From positions 32,938 to 96,937 of the forward strand of contig JAFGEF010000102.1 of NCBI GenBank assembly GCA_016931715.1: DNA of 64,000 bases, read 5' to 3'. A program made the position numbers and the translations under genes. Below are positions 53,533 to 62,968 of the stretch, piece after piece. Numbering within the stretch: the first letter of the stretch is position 1; the number at the start of each line of letters is the position of its first letter. The stretch is from Sedimentisphaerales bacterium (GTDB taxonomy: Bacteria > Planctomycetota > Phycisphaerae > Sedimentisphaerales > Anaerobacaceae). The notes below the pieces were generated by a model. The model made no database searches and had not been told where the DNA came from. It was given only the letters and a program-made list of their open reading frames with translations.

Positions 53533-54456
53533 ATGGAACGCCATGTAATATTATGTTCGATGGTAGTAACTGTATCTGTTGTGTTTCTGCTTTTTTTTCA
53601 AAGCAGCATTACAGGAAAAGAATCAAACACTGCACAAACTGCCCTGACAGCTATTGAACCTGATGAGAATGAATTTTTTTACCCATCGTCGAAAGACAGG
53701 CTCGAGAGCCTTCGTAAAACTATTTATGAAAATACCGATGATAAAATCGACTTGACACAATTCGAGGTTGATTTACGTAAGTCACTTGCTGATGGGAAAA
53801 TAAGTGCGTGGCAAAATCTTGTGCCAAAGTTAACTCGAGAAGAATGCGCCCAAATGCCAACGTCAGAATTAGCCGGAGTATGTTTTTCAACAAGTCTTTT
53901 TACCCGTTTACTCTTGATATACGACAGACCTGTTTATGCTTTTTCTGCTGCAAAGATAAGGTGCCCCTGTTATGAAGAACTTTTCCGGCGAGATGATTTG
54001 TGGAAGGGGGTATTGAGTGCTTATTCACTGTATTCTTCCGGCTTAAATCCGAAAGGTGAGCCGAACGATGTCATCGACGCTGTAATGGGACTCAGTAATC
54101 TTCCCCTGTTTTTTCAATATCCCAAAATGCGGCAGCAGCTGGAAGGAAGGGAAATTTTATTTATTCGCGCACAACTCGAAGCTTTGAAAAAATTTCGCTC
54201 TTTTATTACAGACGATGAGGATGAGTCATTGGTTTCCTCTTCACCTTTTTTCAAATTAACAACTTCAATTTCTCTGGTGAATTACAGTCTTGTGCTTATA
54301 CAAAAAATTTCTGCAGATAAATCCAAATCTGTAATAGATAATATTTCCAAACTACGATTATCAAGAACTCCAAAAATGAAAGAAATAAAAAATTATGTTG
54401 ATGTTTCTTTAGCTGAAATTGAAAAGTATGTAAAATCTTATAAAGATGACAAATAA
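53533..54456 (+). CDS. exported protein of unknown function within the LRR array
   Basis: 307 residues. A signal anchor (about 6-22, VILCSMVVTVSVVFLLFF) precedes a helical body with no recognised domain (for example TREECAQMPTSELAGVCFST and LFTRLLLIYDRPVYAFSAAK). No LRR. GGAGG lies before the ATG. It is flanked by LRR genes on both sides and in the same orientation, so it was either inserted into the array or belongs to the system. Confidence 0.75.
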   Translation: MERHVILCSMVVTVSVVFLLFFQSSITGKESNTAQTALTAIEPDENEFFYPSSKDRLESLRKTIYENTDDKIDLTQFEVDLRKSLADGKISAWQNLVPKLTREECAQMPTSELAGVCFSTSLFTRLLLIYDRPVYAFSAAKIRCPCYEELFRRDDLWKGVLSAYSLYSSGLNPKGEPNDVIDAVMGLSNLPLFFQYPKMRQQLEGREILFIRAQLEALKKFRSFITDDEDESLVSSSPFFKLTTSISLVNYSLVLIQKISADKSKSVIDNISKLRLSRTPKMKEIKNYVDVSLAEIEKYVKSYKDDK

Positions 54457-54482
54457 TAATAAATATGTTTATATTACCTAAA

Positions 54483-55763
54483 ATGGATAAGACTATTAAA
54501 AAGAAAATTTCTCAAAGGAAGTATATTATTGCGTCTGCTTTCTTTTTACTAATAATAGCAGCTTTGGTTTTTATTTGGTTTACACAGAAACAAAAATCCG
54601 ACGAGGCCAGCGAGAAAGTAATTCGAGAAGCCGCAGCAAGACAACTTAATAAAGACCCTAATGAGCTGAACGATGAAGATTTTGCGAAAATAACAGAATT
54701 TACAATTGGGGGATTATTTGCAGCTCCACCAGGTATGACGAATCACATTCCCGATACACAACAACTTGCTGATATAAAAATGCTTGAGAAATTTACGAAT
54801 CTTAAGACATTAAATCTTATAGCTATTTCTTACCCGGAAAGAGCTATACCCAGGTGGATGAAGCTTTTGGCTAAATTAGGTGTACTTGACCTTAAGAACA
54901 GGTTCGAAATGGATTTAAGCCCGCTTAAAAGCCTATCCAGTCTTGAAGAACTTGATTTAACTAAAACACCTGTCAGGAATTTAAAGCCTCTTGCGGGTCT
55001 TAATAACCTGAAATCGCTCAATCTTGTTTCAACAAATGTATCAGACCTTAAACCGATACGAGGACTGACAAACCTGCAAAAGCTCCGTTTAAACGGTACC
55101 GAGATTTCCAGCCTTGAGCCGCTAAAAGGTTTGAAAAATATACAAGTGCTTAAGATTGGCAAGACTCAAGTTACTGATCTTGAATCTTTGAAAAATCTGA
55201 TAAATCTGCAAGAACTTGATATATCTGCGACTCAGGTATCTGACCTTGAACCAATAAGGGAACTCACAGATCTGCAATTTATTTATATTGGAGGCACGTC
55301 TGTTTCTAATCTCGAACCTTTAATGGGATTGACAAATCTTGAAGTATTATATCTTGATGAAAGTCAAGTATCTGATCTTAAACCATTAAGTGACCTTGTG
55401 AAATTGAAAACTCTTCCCCTTTACGGCAGTAAGGTTTCCGATATTGAACCTCTTCGGAACTTAATAAGCCTGCAAATGATAAATCTTAAAGATACTCAGG
55501 TTTCGAACATTGAGCCGCTGAAAGGATTAATCAATCTTAAAATACTCGTTCTTGATAATACTAAGGTATCCGACCTTGAGCCGCTAAAGGGATTGAATAA
55601 TCTGGAGAATCTTTTGTTTGCCGGTACTTCTGTGTCAAGTCTTGAGCCGCTTGTGAATCTTACAAAATTGCAGAGGATATATATTAATAATTGTATTAAC
55701 ATTACAGATGAGCAAATTCAGGAATTGCAAAAAGCTTTGCCAAGCCTGAAGATTGAAAGATAA
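54483..55763 (+). CDS. membrane-anchored leucine-rich-repeat protein 6
   Basis: About 426 residues, the longest member. Membrane helix about 13-32, cap KSDEASEKVIREAAARQLNK, an insert with AAPPGMTNHIPDTQQLADIK, then PRWMKLLAKLGVLDLKNRFE, about eleven LRRs and NITDEQIQELQKALPSLKIE. I place the start at 54483, which aligns with the other paralogues; an in-frame ATG at 54465 is also possible, and neither has a clear ribosome-binding site. It ends three bases before the next gene. Confidence 0.86.
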   Translation: MDKTIKKKISQRKYIIASAFFLLIIAALVFIWFTQKQKSDEASEKVIREAAARQLNKDPNELNDEDFAKITEFTIGGLFAAPPGMTNHIPDTQQLADIKMLEKFTNLKTLNLIAISYPERAIPRWMKLLAKLGVLDLKNRFEMDLSPLKSLSSLEELDLTKTPVRNLKPLAGLNNLKSLNLVSTNVSDLKPIRGLTNLQKLRLNGTEISSLEPLKGLKNIQVLKIGKTQVTDLESLKNLINLQELDISATQVSDLEPIRELTDLQFIYIGGTSVSNLEPLMGLTNLEVLYLDESQVSDLKPLSDLVKLKTLPLYGSKVSDIEPLRNLISLQMINLKDTQVSNIEPLKGLINLKILVLDNTKVSDLEPLKGLNNLENLLFAGTSVSSLEPLVNLTKLQRIYINNCINITDEQIQELQKALPSLKIER

Positions 55764-55766
55764 AAA

Positions 55767-56837
55767 ATGGAAGAAACATTAAAAAAGAAACATTCATATC
55801 GAAGTTATACACTCGCGGCATCTTTCTTTTTATTAATAATAGCCGCTCTGGTTTTTATTTATTTCACGCAGGAGCCGCAGCCAGACCCGACCAGTGAGAA
55901 AATAATCCGACAAGCAGTCGCCAGACAACTCAACAAAGATTCAAACGACCTGACTGATGAAGATTTTGCCAGGATAAGTGAAGTCCGGCTCGGACTTTCA
56001 CAAGTTTCCAGCTCACTGACTTCTCCGAGCCAGGAACTTGCAGATTTATATATTCTTGAAAAATTTTCTAATTTAAAAACGCTGCGTCTCGAAAATATTA
56101 ATTACCCGACAAATGCCATTCCAAAATGGATGAAAATTTTATCGAAGCTTGGTATATACGACCTCAAAAAAAGATTTGCAATTGATTTAAAACCTTTAGA
56201 AAACCTCAATAGCCTTCAATTACTTCAGATATACAATGTACCTGTGAAAAATATTAAGCCTCTTGCAGGCCTTACAAACCTTCAAAGATTATTTTTGGAA
56301 AATTTGCAGTTATCCGATCTTAAGCCTATCAAGGAATTAATAAATCTTAAAATACTTGGACTTAATGATTCTAAGGTTTCTGACCTTCAACCTTTAAAAG
56401 ATATGGTTAATTTGCAAAATTTGTTTCTTGATGGAACTAAAGTTTCTAATCTTGAGCCGCTAAAAGGATTAAAGAACCTGGAAACTTTGATTGTGAGCAA
56501 TACTTTGATTACTGATCTTGGGCCATTAAAGGACCTTGTAAGTCTGCGACAACTTTTTGTTCATAAAACCCGAGTCAGCGACCTTGAACCGATCAAAGGA
56601 TTGGTAAATTTACAAGATCTTTATATCAGCAGAACTGAAGTTACTAACCTTGAACCGGTTAAAGGCCTTGTATCTTTGAAAAACCTTTATATGAGCGAGA
56701 CCCGGATTTCAGATCTTGAGCCTCTAAAGGGATTAGCTAATTTGCAAAAGCTTTTAATAGATGGTTGTAATAATATTTCTGACGAGCAGGTAGAGGAATT
56801 ACAAAAGGCTCTGCCTAACCCGAAAATTGAAAGATAA
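55767..56837 (+). CDS. membrane-anchored leucine-rich-repeat protein 7
   Basis: 356 residues. Membrane helix about 14-33, cap PDPTSEKIIRQAVARQLNKD, then a short Ser/Gln-rich insert, PKWMKILSKLGIYDLKKRFA, about eight LRRs (VSNLEPLKGLKNLETLIVSN) and NISDEQVEELQKALPNPKIE. Last member of the array; the next gene is convergent. No obvious terminator follows. Confidence 0.88.
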   Translation: MEETLKKKHSYRSYTLAASFFLLIIAALVFIYFTQEPQPDPTSEKIIRQAVARQLNKDSNDLTDEDFARISEVRLGLSQVSSSLTSPSQELADLYILEKFSNLKTLRLENINYPTNAIPKWMKILSKLGIYDLKKRFAIDLKPLENLNSLQLLQIYNVPVKNIKPLAGLTNLQRLFLENLQLSDLKPIKELINLKILGLNDSKVSDLQPLKDMVNLQNLFLDGTKVSNLEPLKGLKNLETLIVSNTLITDLGPLKDLVSLRQLFVHKTRVSDLEPIKGLVNLQDLYISRTEVTNLEPVKGLVSLKNLYMSETRISDLEPLKGLANLQKLLIDGCNNISDEQVEELQKALPNPKIER

Positions 56838-56879
56838 AAATATATATAAAAAGGTTTGAAAAACAATCAAATCGCTTAC

Positions 56880-58238
56880 TCACTGGCTACTGTGTAATAT
56901 TCGGGAAAAGAGTTCTTTTACTTTGCCGATAGTTTTTGCTAAGCGGATTCTCCAATAGAGAGATTTTACATGTGAATCATCAGGTGAGAGGGAGCTGGCT
57001 TTTTTAATTCTTTGTTCCGCGTCGGTAAATCTGCTCAACATAAGATAAACATACGCGGAATCTCTCAGCGCAGGGACATGCTCGCTGTTAATGTCGAGCG
57101 TATGCGAGAAAAGCTCCGCAGCTTCTTCGAACTCATTTCTCATCGCACTTACCAGTCCAAGATAATAATAAGCATCCGCACCTGTATAATTATTATCAAT
57201 AGCGCGCAGCAGGCAATTAGCCGCACAGCCCAAATCGCCGATAGTTAAAAACATCGAACCCATCGAAACCAAAGTCTCGCCGTCCTCCAAAGCCAGCTTC
57301 ATTTCGGAAATTAAAAAAGACTTAGCCTGAGCTTTCTGATCGTTCATCAGTGCATACTGGGCAAGCCTGTATCTTGGCCCCTGAATATCTTCATCGCTTT
57401 CGATAGCTTTATTAAAAAACTCTACCGCTTTATTATAATCACCATCCCGAAAAGCTATTTCGCCGCGATAGAACAACGCAGGAGCAAAAAGCGGATTAAA
57501 TTCAAGAATTCTGCTGAATTTTTCCTTCGCCGCTTCGAGGTCACCTGTTTCAAGCTGGAACAGGCCGAAATCGAAGATGACATCGATATCACCCGGATTC
57601 AGGCGGATTTCGGAAAGGAAATATGCCCCTGCCTTTTCATAATCGCCGCAAGCCCAGTACGCCTGTGCGATTCGGTAGTTAATCTGCGGATGGCTCATTT
57701 CAAGCTCGGCGGTTTTCAGCCAGCAGCCGACTGCTTTTTGGTATTGGCCGCGTGCAAACAGGCTATTGCCGATGTTATAAAAACAAAGCGCACAATTTGG
57801 TTTAATTTGCTGGGCTATATAAAACATCTGCTCCGCCAAATCATGCAGACCCATTTCGGTATATGTAATTATGCGATTGCAGTAACAAGGCTCAAAGTCA
57901 GGCTCCAGCTCCTGTATCCTCTCGAAAGTTTCGATTGCCTGGTCATAATGACCGACACGTGTATAATCAACCGCGAGCGAATTCAATATTTCGAGGTCGC
58001 CCGGGCTGAACTGCAATGCAGTTTCATACTCGTTTATTGCATCCTCGAACCGGTCTATTGCGTCAAGCGTAAGTGCTTTATTAAAATGCCATGTCCCGTT
58101 TGCGGGATTTATCTCAAGAGCTGTTTCAATTGCCTCCAGCGCCTGGGGCATTTTCCCGTCTTCGTAAAGCTCAAAAGCCTTGCGAGCCTTGCGCTCAGCT
58201 TTGTCATATGAGCCGAATTCCATATCATCAAAAATCAT
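56880..58238 (-). CDS. tetratricopeptide-repeat protein
   Basis: About 452 residues made almost wholly of TPR units (for example ALEINPANGTWHFNKALTLD, ALQFSPGDLEILNSLAVDYT, CALCFYNIGNSLFARGQYQK, SEHVPALRDSAYVYLMLSRF). I count at least ten. TPR arrays are protein-binding scaffolds. I place the start at ATG 58238, nine bases after TAGGAAAA; the 49 in-frame residues upstream are basic and unlike a TPR. Cytoplasmic. Its partner is unknown; it is convergent with the LRR array. Confidence 0.82.
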   Translation of the reverse strand: MIFDDMEFGSYDKAERKARKAFELYEDGKMPQALEAIETALEINPANGTWHFNKALTLDAIDRFEDAINEYETALQFSPGDLEILNSLAVDYTRVGHYDQAIETFERIQELEPDFEPCYCNRIITYTEMGLHDLAEQMFYIAQQIKPNCALCFYNIGNSLFARGQYQKAVGCWLKTAELEMSHPQINYRIAQAYWACGDYEKAGAYFLSEIRLNPGDIDVIFDFGLFQLETGDLEAAKEKFSRILEFNPLFAPALFYRGEIAFRDGDYNKAVEFFNKAIESDEDIQGPRYRLAQYALMNDQKAQAKSFLISEMKLALEDGETLVSMGSMFLTIGDLGCAANCLLRAIDNNYTGADAYYYLGLVSAMRNEFEEAAELFSHTLDINSEHVPALRDSAYVYLMLSRFTDAEQRIKKASSLSPDDSHVKSLYWRIRLAKTIGKVKELFSRILHSSQ

Positions 58239-58587
58239 TAAATCTTTTCCTAATGGGTAAATTTTTTTATAGTGAATCTGCCTTTTGGCATAAATTCCGA
58301 ACTTTATAACAGTATCGCCCGCAAACAGGCATAGCCTTAATACATTCGCCTGACGAGGAAATCTTTTTATCAATGCGAATTTCATGCTGGAAATTCAGCT
58401 TGTAAACCATTACAATTACAGGGCTTAGCTGAAATTTAAGCTTTGTGAAGGAATATAACTGTTTTTTAGATATTTGTTTTTCTGGAAAATTGCCGATTAT
58501 AGTCTTATAATATCTATTCGTTAAAATAGTATGCGGCAAATTAAGGCTGCCAAAAGTGCTTATGCAAAAGCATGGAGAAACTGAAGC

Positions 58588-59055
58588 ATGATACATGAAA
58601 TAAAGGGACAGATAACACCCGGTAAAGGCAACTATGCTGTCGTAGTCAGCAGGTTCAACGAATTTATCACGTCAAAGCTGCTCGGCGGCGCAATAGATTG
58701 TCTCCAGCGTCATGGCGCTTCTGATGAGCAGATACATGTAGTCTGGGTGCCGGGGGCATGTGAAATTACTCAAGCGGCCAAAAGACTCGCAAATAGCGGA
58801 AAATACGCTGCTGTTATTTGCCTCGGCGCCGTTATAAGAGGCCAAACCAGTCATTATGATTATGTATGCCAGCAGGTGGTCAAAGGTATCGGGCAAATCA
58901 ATTATGACTGCTCGACACCTGCCGTTTTTGGTGTGCTGACCTGTGAAACTTTCGAGCAGGCAGTCGAGAGAGCAGGAACAAAAATGGGCAATGCCGGCGC
59001 TGATGCCGCACAGACAGCCATGGAAATGGCCAGTGTGATAGCACAAATAAAGTAG
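58588..59055 (+). CDS. ribH: 6,7-dimethyl-8-ribityllumazine synthase
   Basis: 155 residues, full length. [60 protein letters not shown] (with the catalytic His) and [20 protein letters not shown] are the lumazine-synthase motifs. It makes the riboflavin precursor from ribityl-pyrimidinedione and dihydroxybutanone phosphate. It is followed by nusB 85 bp away, the usual ribH-nusB order in bacteria. Confidence 0.97.
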   Translation: MIHEIKGQITPGKGNYAVVVSRFNEFITSKLLGGAIDCLQRHGASDEQIHVVWVPGACEITQAAKRLANSGKYAAVICLGAVIRGQTSHYDYVCQQVVKGIGQINYDCSTPAVFGVLTCETFEQAVERAGTKMGNAGADAAQTAMEMASVIAQIK

Positions 59056-59140
59056 TTTGTTACCGTATGGGAACAGCTAAGAAACTATAAGAAGAGTTTT
59101 ATAAAAGTTCAGTTAAAATATACAAACTACAAGCTTAAAC

Positions 59141-59554
59141 ATGGACAGAAGAACCAAGGCCAGAGAATTGACAATGCAGGCGTTATATCAGCTCGATGTG
59201 CAGGGCAATGATGCTTTTGAAGGTTTGAGCAGGTTCTTCACCGAATTCGAAAAAGATATTTTTATAAGCCAGCTTGCCTGGGACTGGACAAAAGGAACAT
59301 GGGACAATATAGCACAGTGTGACGAACTGATAACGATTGCAACAATTAAATGGCAGTTCGCCCGGCTTTCACCTGTGGATAAAAGCATTTTGCGACTGTC
59401 AGTGTATCATTTGAAGTTTTGTCCCGATATTCCTCCGAAAGTTGTTATTAATGAAGCAATAGAATTGGCTAAAAAGTTCAGTACGGACAAGTCACCTGCA
59501 TTTGTAAATGGTGTGCTTGACGCTATTCTGAAAAAACTAAGTGCCGTACAATAG
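59141..59554 (+). CDS. nusB: transcription antitermination factor NusB
   Basis: 137 residues. RTKARELTMQALYQLDVQG at the start and the arginine-rich first helix, LSPVDKSILRLSVYHLKF, and PPKVVINEAIELAKKFSTDK with KSPAFVNGVLDAIL are the NusB signature. It binds boxA RNA with NusE (S10) for rRNA antitermination. Second gene of the ribH-nusB unit; a ParA-type gene starts 21 bp after its stop. Confidence 0.96.
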   Translation: MDRRTKARELTMQALYQLDVQGNDAFEGLSRFFTEFEKDIFISQLAWDWTKGTWDNIAQCDELITIATIKWQFARLSPVDKSILRLSVYHLKFCPDIPPKVVINEAIELAKKFSTDKSPAFVNGVLDAILKKLSAVQ

Positions 59555-59574
59555 AATTTGGAATTTTTTGAAAT

Positions 59575-60807
59575 ATGAGAACGATAGCAGTATTAAATCA
59601 AAAAGGCGGCGTAGGCAAAACCACAACGGTAGTTAATACCGCGGCGGCTCTGGCCGCTTTGGGTGCAAAAGTAATTGCTATCGACCTTGACCCGCAGGCT
59701 CACTTGACAATTCACCTTGGTCTTGAGCCTCAGTCCATCGATTCCGGCTCGTACAAGGTACTTACACAATCAGCCAGGCTGGAATCCGAAATAACGATGG
59801 TTCGCGAGAATCTCTGGCTTCTTCCTGCGAATATTGACCTTGTCGGCGCTGAAAGCGAATTGGTAAGCGTAGTCGGCAGGGAAATAATTCTGCGAGAAGC
59901 CCTCGAGGAGAGCCGGGCAAACTATGATTATTGCATTATAGATTGTGCTCCTTCGCTTGGATTGCTTACTCTTAACGCACTTGCAGCGGCGGAAGAAGTT
60001 TTAATTCCGCTCCAGCCGCATTTTCTTGCTCTTCAGGGTTTCGGCAAACTCTTGCAGACAGTAGAAATCGTCAATAGGAGAATAAATCCAAACTTAAAAG
60101 TAAACGGAATTCTGCTGTGCATGTTCGACAGCAGAGCTTCGCTTCCAAATGAAGTCAAAGCTGATATCGAAAGATTCCTAAATGAAGCGCGAGGTACAAA
60201 CAGTGCCTGGGCGGAAGCCCATGTTTTGCCTGTATTGGTTCGCAGAAATATCAAGCTCGCCGAGGCTCCAAGTTACGGCCAGACAATTTTCGAATACGAG
60301 AAAACCTGCCATGGCGCTGAGGATTATCAAAAAGTAGCGGAATTCATTCACGCTCAAACACTAAAATCCCAGGAACCTGATCAAACGACAGAAGTTCAGG
60401 AAAATTCAGAACAGCCTGAAACAGAAAATTCTCCCTCTGACTCTACACTTGAACAAAATGAATATTCCGTTACATCTGAAACAGTCCTTCAGGATGATTT
60501 GGAAAGTCAGCAGGAATTTTCAGAGGAAAATGAATCTACACAAAACAATAGCGAATCTGAATACGCAGAGCAGATGCAGGAGTTTCCTCCTGAAAGCAGC
60601 GATATTCAGGAAAATATGAATCAGCCCGAACAGACAAACATTCAGCCTGATTTTACAAGCGAAATTACCCGGAAACCGCCTATCGAAATCAGGGAAATTC
60701 CGTCATACGATTCGCAGAAACCTGAACAATACACACAAATCCCGGAAGAATTAAACCAGCCCGAGAAAACAACCGAAAACCAACAATCCGAACATCCGGG
60801 AATCTGA
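59575..60807 (+). CDS. ParA/Soj-type ATPase with long acidic C-terminal tail
   Basis: 410 residues. The N-terminal 255 form a ParA/Soj ATPase: IAVLNQKGGVGKTTTVVNTA with the deviant Walker A, IAIDLDPQAHLTIHLGL (switch I), and DYCIIDCAPSLGLLTLNALA (Walker B). Residues about 265-410 are a disordered tail rich in Glu, Gln, Pro and Ser (ENSEQPETENSPSDSTLEQN and similar) that is not part of the ParA family. No parB or parS-like gene is nearby, so a chromosome-partition role is not certain; MinD-like or cargo-positioning roles are equally possible. Confidence 0.88.
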   Translation: MRTIAVLNQKGGVGKTTTVVNTAAALAALGAKVIAIDLDPQAHLTIHLGLEPQSIDSGSYKVLTQSARLESEITMVRENLWLLPANIDLVGAESELVSVVGREIILREALEESRANYDYCIIDCAPSLGLLTLNALAAAEEVLIPLQPHFLALQGFGKLLQTVEIVNRRINPNLKVNGILLCMFDSRASLPNEVKADIERFLNEARGTNSAWAEAHVLPVLVRRNIKLAEAPSYGQTIFEYEKTCHGAEDYQKVAEFIHAQTLKSQEPDQTTEVQENSEQPETENSPSDSTLEQNEYSVTSETVLQDDLESQQEFSEENESTQNNSESEYAEQMQEFPPESSDIQENMNQPEQTNIQPDFTSEITRKPPIEIREIPSYDSQKPEQYTQIPEELNQPEKTTENQQSEHPGI

Positions 60808-60813
60808 AATTTT

Positions 60814-61521
60814 TCACTTACATAAGCTCTTGCTTCTGACCAGGCATTTTACAAATGTTCCAACAGCCGGAAGCAATCCGGCAGAAAACAAAGACCAGTA
60901 GAAATATGAGTTATAGTCAGCCTCTAAGGTATGAGGACCGGGGATGCAGAAGGAAATAATGACGATAAAGCCTGCTATAACGAAAACTAACCCGTCGAGA
61001 ATTGAAATATACACTCCTCTGCCCTGAAAATCACGGTATAATATTGCCATAGCAAATAAAAACATTACAGCAGAGCACAACACTGGCGCCAGCACAGGAC
61101 CTGCCCAGGTCATTGGAATAAGGAACAAAATATCCCAGTCCATGATCGAAACAGGCCAGTCGAGAAGAACTTTCAGCCAGATATAATAAAAAATGTCCCA
61201 GACAGCAAAAATTATCAAAAAGTACGCAATTCTCTGCCGACGATTGCTGCCAAACAGCCAGGCGCCCGTAAAAATCAGAACTAACGAAGCAGCTTCTCTT
61301 CCGATTTCCGTAAGGAAAAGCCTTTTAGATAATGGGTCTATACTGAAAATCTCCAGTGGAAATGTGAATCCTTTGGGATAGAAAATTTCTCTAAGGTAAA
61401 CAACTACCGCCGCTTCGAAATATCCTAAGGCAATACTGAAAATAACAGCAATAAGGAATCTCGATAAAGCTGTTTTGAATGACTCCGACAGTGCTTCTGC
61501 AATATTTTCCTGTTTCTGCAT
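60814..61521 (-). CDS. six-span membrane protein of unknown function
   Basis: 235 residues with about six hydrophobic segments (about 20-40, 72-92, 98-118, 128-150, 165-185 and 205-228). No domain recognised. EAAVVVYLREIFYPKGFTFP and EIGREAASLVLIFTGAWLFG are acidic stretches at helix ends. It lies just downstream of ispG on the same strand (gap 4 bp), so it is probably co-transcribed, and is convergent with the ParA-type gene. Confidence 0.75.
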   Translation of the reverse strand: MQKQENIAEALSESFKTALSRFLIAVIFSIALGYFEAAVVVYLREIFYPKGFTFPLEIFSIDPLSKRLFLTEIGREAASLVLIFTGAWLFGSNRRQRIAYFLIIFAVWDIFYYIWLKVLLDWPVSIMDWDILFLIPMTWAGPVLAPVLCSAVMFLFAMAILYRDFQGRGVYISILDGLVFVIAGFIVIISFCIPGPHTLEADYNSYFYWSLFSAGLLPAVGTFVKCLVRSKSLCK

Positions 61522-61525
61522 ATTT

Positions 61526-62581
61526 CTATAGCTTGTGCAGTTGATTTAAAAGAGCTGTTATCGCCTCAGAATCCGGGACTATGGCAACTCTTTTACCTTT
61601 GCGATAGATATATGCTTTATTTTTAGCCGCACACAAGGCAACATCTGCGTGAGTCGCCTCGCCGGGGCCATTGACGATGCAACCCATAACAGCTACCCGC
61701 AAAGGCTTATGTATGCTGCTAATCGCCTCTTTAACTTTCTGTGCCAGTTGTACAACGTTTATTTCAGTACGCCCGCAAGTGGGACAAACTACCAATTCCG
61801 GCTCCGAGCGCTCGTAAAGACCAAGCGAAACCAGAATTTTCCTGGCAATTTTTACCTCTTCGACTGGATTACCAGCCGCGCTTACCCTTATTGTATCGCC
61901 AATACCCTCAGCAAGCAGAGTTCCTAAGGTAACCGCTGATGGTACTTCTGCATCTTCCGGAAGTCCGGCATGAGTCAGCCCCATATGAATGGGATAGTCG
62001 AATGTTTCGCTGATTTTCCTGTTGATTTCTATAGTTCTGGCAACATCAGAACTTTTTGCACTCAGAACCAACCGGTCAAAACCACGTTTCTCGAACAAAC
62101 GCACGTACTTTTTCATCTCCTTAAGCATCAAAGCAACTCGTTTATCCCCGGGAACGTCTTTGGTCTGATAATCTGCGATGCTGGCTTCATTTACACCAAT
62201 ACGCATGGCGGTTTTGTGCATTTTGGCGGAATCTATTATTCGTATAATATCTTTTGGATTCTTGATATTTCCGGGATTAAGCCTGATTTTAGCAGCACCT
62301 GCTTCTATCGCTTCTATTGCCCGATCGGGACTGAAATGGATATCAGCAATCAGAGGAATGTGGACTTTTTGCACAATTTTCGCAAAAGCCTCGGTATCAG
62401 CACGCCTGGGTACGGCTATTCTGACTAACTTACAACCGGCTTCGACAAGCTCATAAACCTGTTTAACACAACGCTCAATCTCCACCGTGGGCACTTTTGT
62501 CATAGACTGAATGACTATTCCGTGGCCGGAGCCAATATCGACAGAGCCGATTTTTACTGTTTTTGTTCTTTTTCTTTTCAT
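61526..62581 (-). CDS. ispG: 4-hydroxy-3-methylbut-2-en-1-yl diphosphate synthase (HMBPP synthase)
   Basis: 351 residues, of the short bacterial form. An N-terminal TIM barrel (VKIGSVDIGSGHGIVIQSMT, LIADIHFSPDRAIEAIEAGA, RLNPGNIKNPKDI) is followed by a 4Fe-4S domain with cysteines in VVCPTCGRTE and VAVMGCIVNGPGEATHADVA. It converts MEcPP to HMBPP in the MEP isoprenoid pathway. It lies first in a unit with the membrane protein downstream. Confidence 0.96.
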   Translation of the reverse strand: MKRKRTKTVKIGSVDIGSGHGIVIQSMTKVPTVEIERCVKQVYELVEAGCKLVRIAVPRRADTEAFAKIVQKVHIPLIADIHFSPDRAIEAIEAGAAKIRLNPGNIKNPKDIIRIIDSAKMHKTAMRIGVNEASIADYQTKDVPGDKRVALMLKEMKKYVRLFEKRGFDRLVLSAKSSDVARTIEINRKISETFDYPIHMGLTHAGLPEDAEVPSAVTLGTLLAEGIGDTIRVSAAGNPVEEVKIARKILVSLGLYERSEPELVVCPTCGRTEINVVQLAQKVKEAISSIHKPLRVAVMGCIVNGPGEATHADVALCAAKNKAYIYRKGKRVAIVPDSEAITALLNQLHKL

Positions 62582-62968
62582 AAGGACAGATTATATATTT
62601 TCCTTTCGAGTTTGACTAATATTTTTCTTGACTGGTTAGCTATGAATTTAGTATAAATAATATAAGGGATTTGTGTATATTTCCATGTTTTATGGATTTA
62701 TAGGCAAAAAAACGTTCTGTAAAATATAAAAGTGTTTAAAGTTAAAAGATCATATAAGTAATAACTGAGTACGTCTTTACAGTATTTGATAATCATACGC
62801 TTCTATGATCTTTTACATTCTCACTTTAGTAATAAACTGGCAGTAATCTTAATTTATTGCTCGGAGTATTATTCGTCCTTCGTATTTGCCTTTACGGGGA
62901 ATGGAGTGGTGTTTTCGATTTTGTGCTTATTTTAATTTTTTACATTTTTTGAGGAAAGGAGAACTGTG
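62582..62968. other. intergenic region with a 12-bp inverted repeat
   Basis: Almost 390 AT-rich bases between divergent genes, with no recognisable gene. TAAAAGATCATA at 62743-62754 is the exact reverse complement of 62804-62815, 49 bases apart, upstream of the secreted protein gene. GAGGAAAGGAG at 62951-62961 is the ribosome-binding site of that gene. Confidence 0.5.
62743..62815. promoter_or_regulatory. 12-bp inverted repeat with long spacer
   Basis: Arms TAAAAGATCATA and TATGATCTTTTA, perfect, 49-base spacer. Could be a two-site operator or a large hairpin in the leader of the downstream gene. No known regulator recognises it to my knowledge. Confidence 0.3.

Noticed and set aside
48459..56837. 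Periodic sequence in the LRR genes as possible CRISPR or satellite DNA
   Set aside because: The periodicity is the 22-residue protein repeat. DNA copies are diverged and there are no identical repeats with unique spacers.
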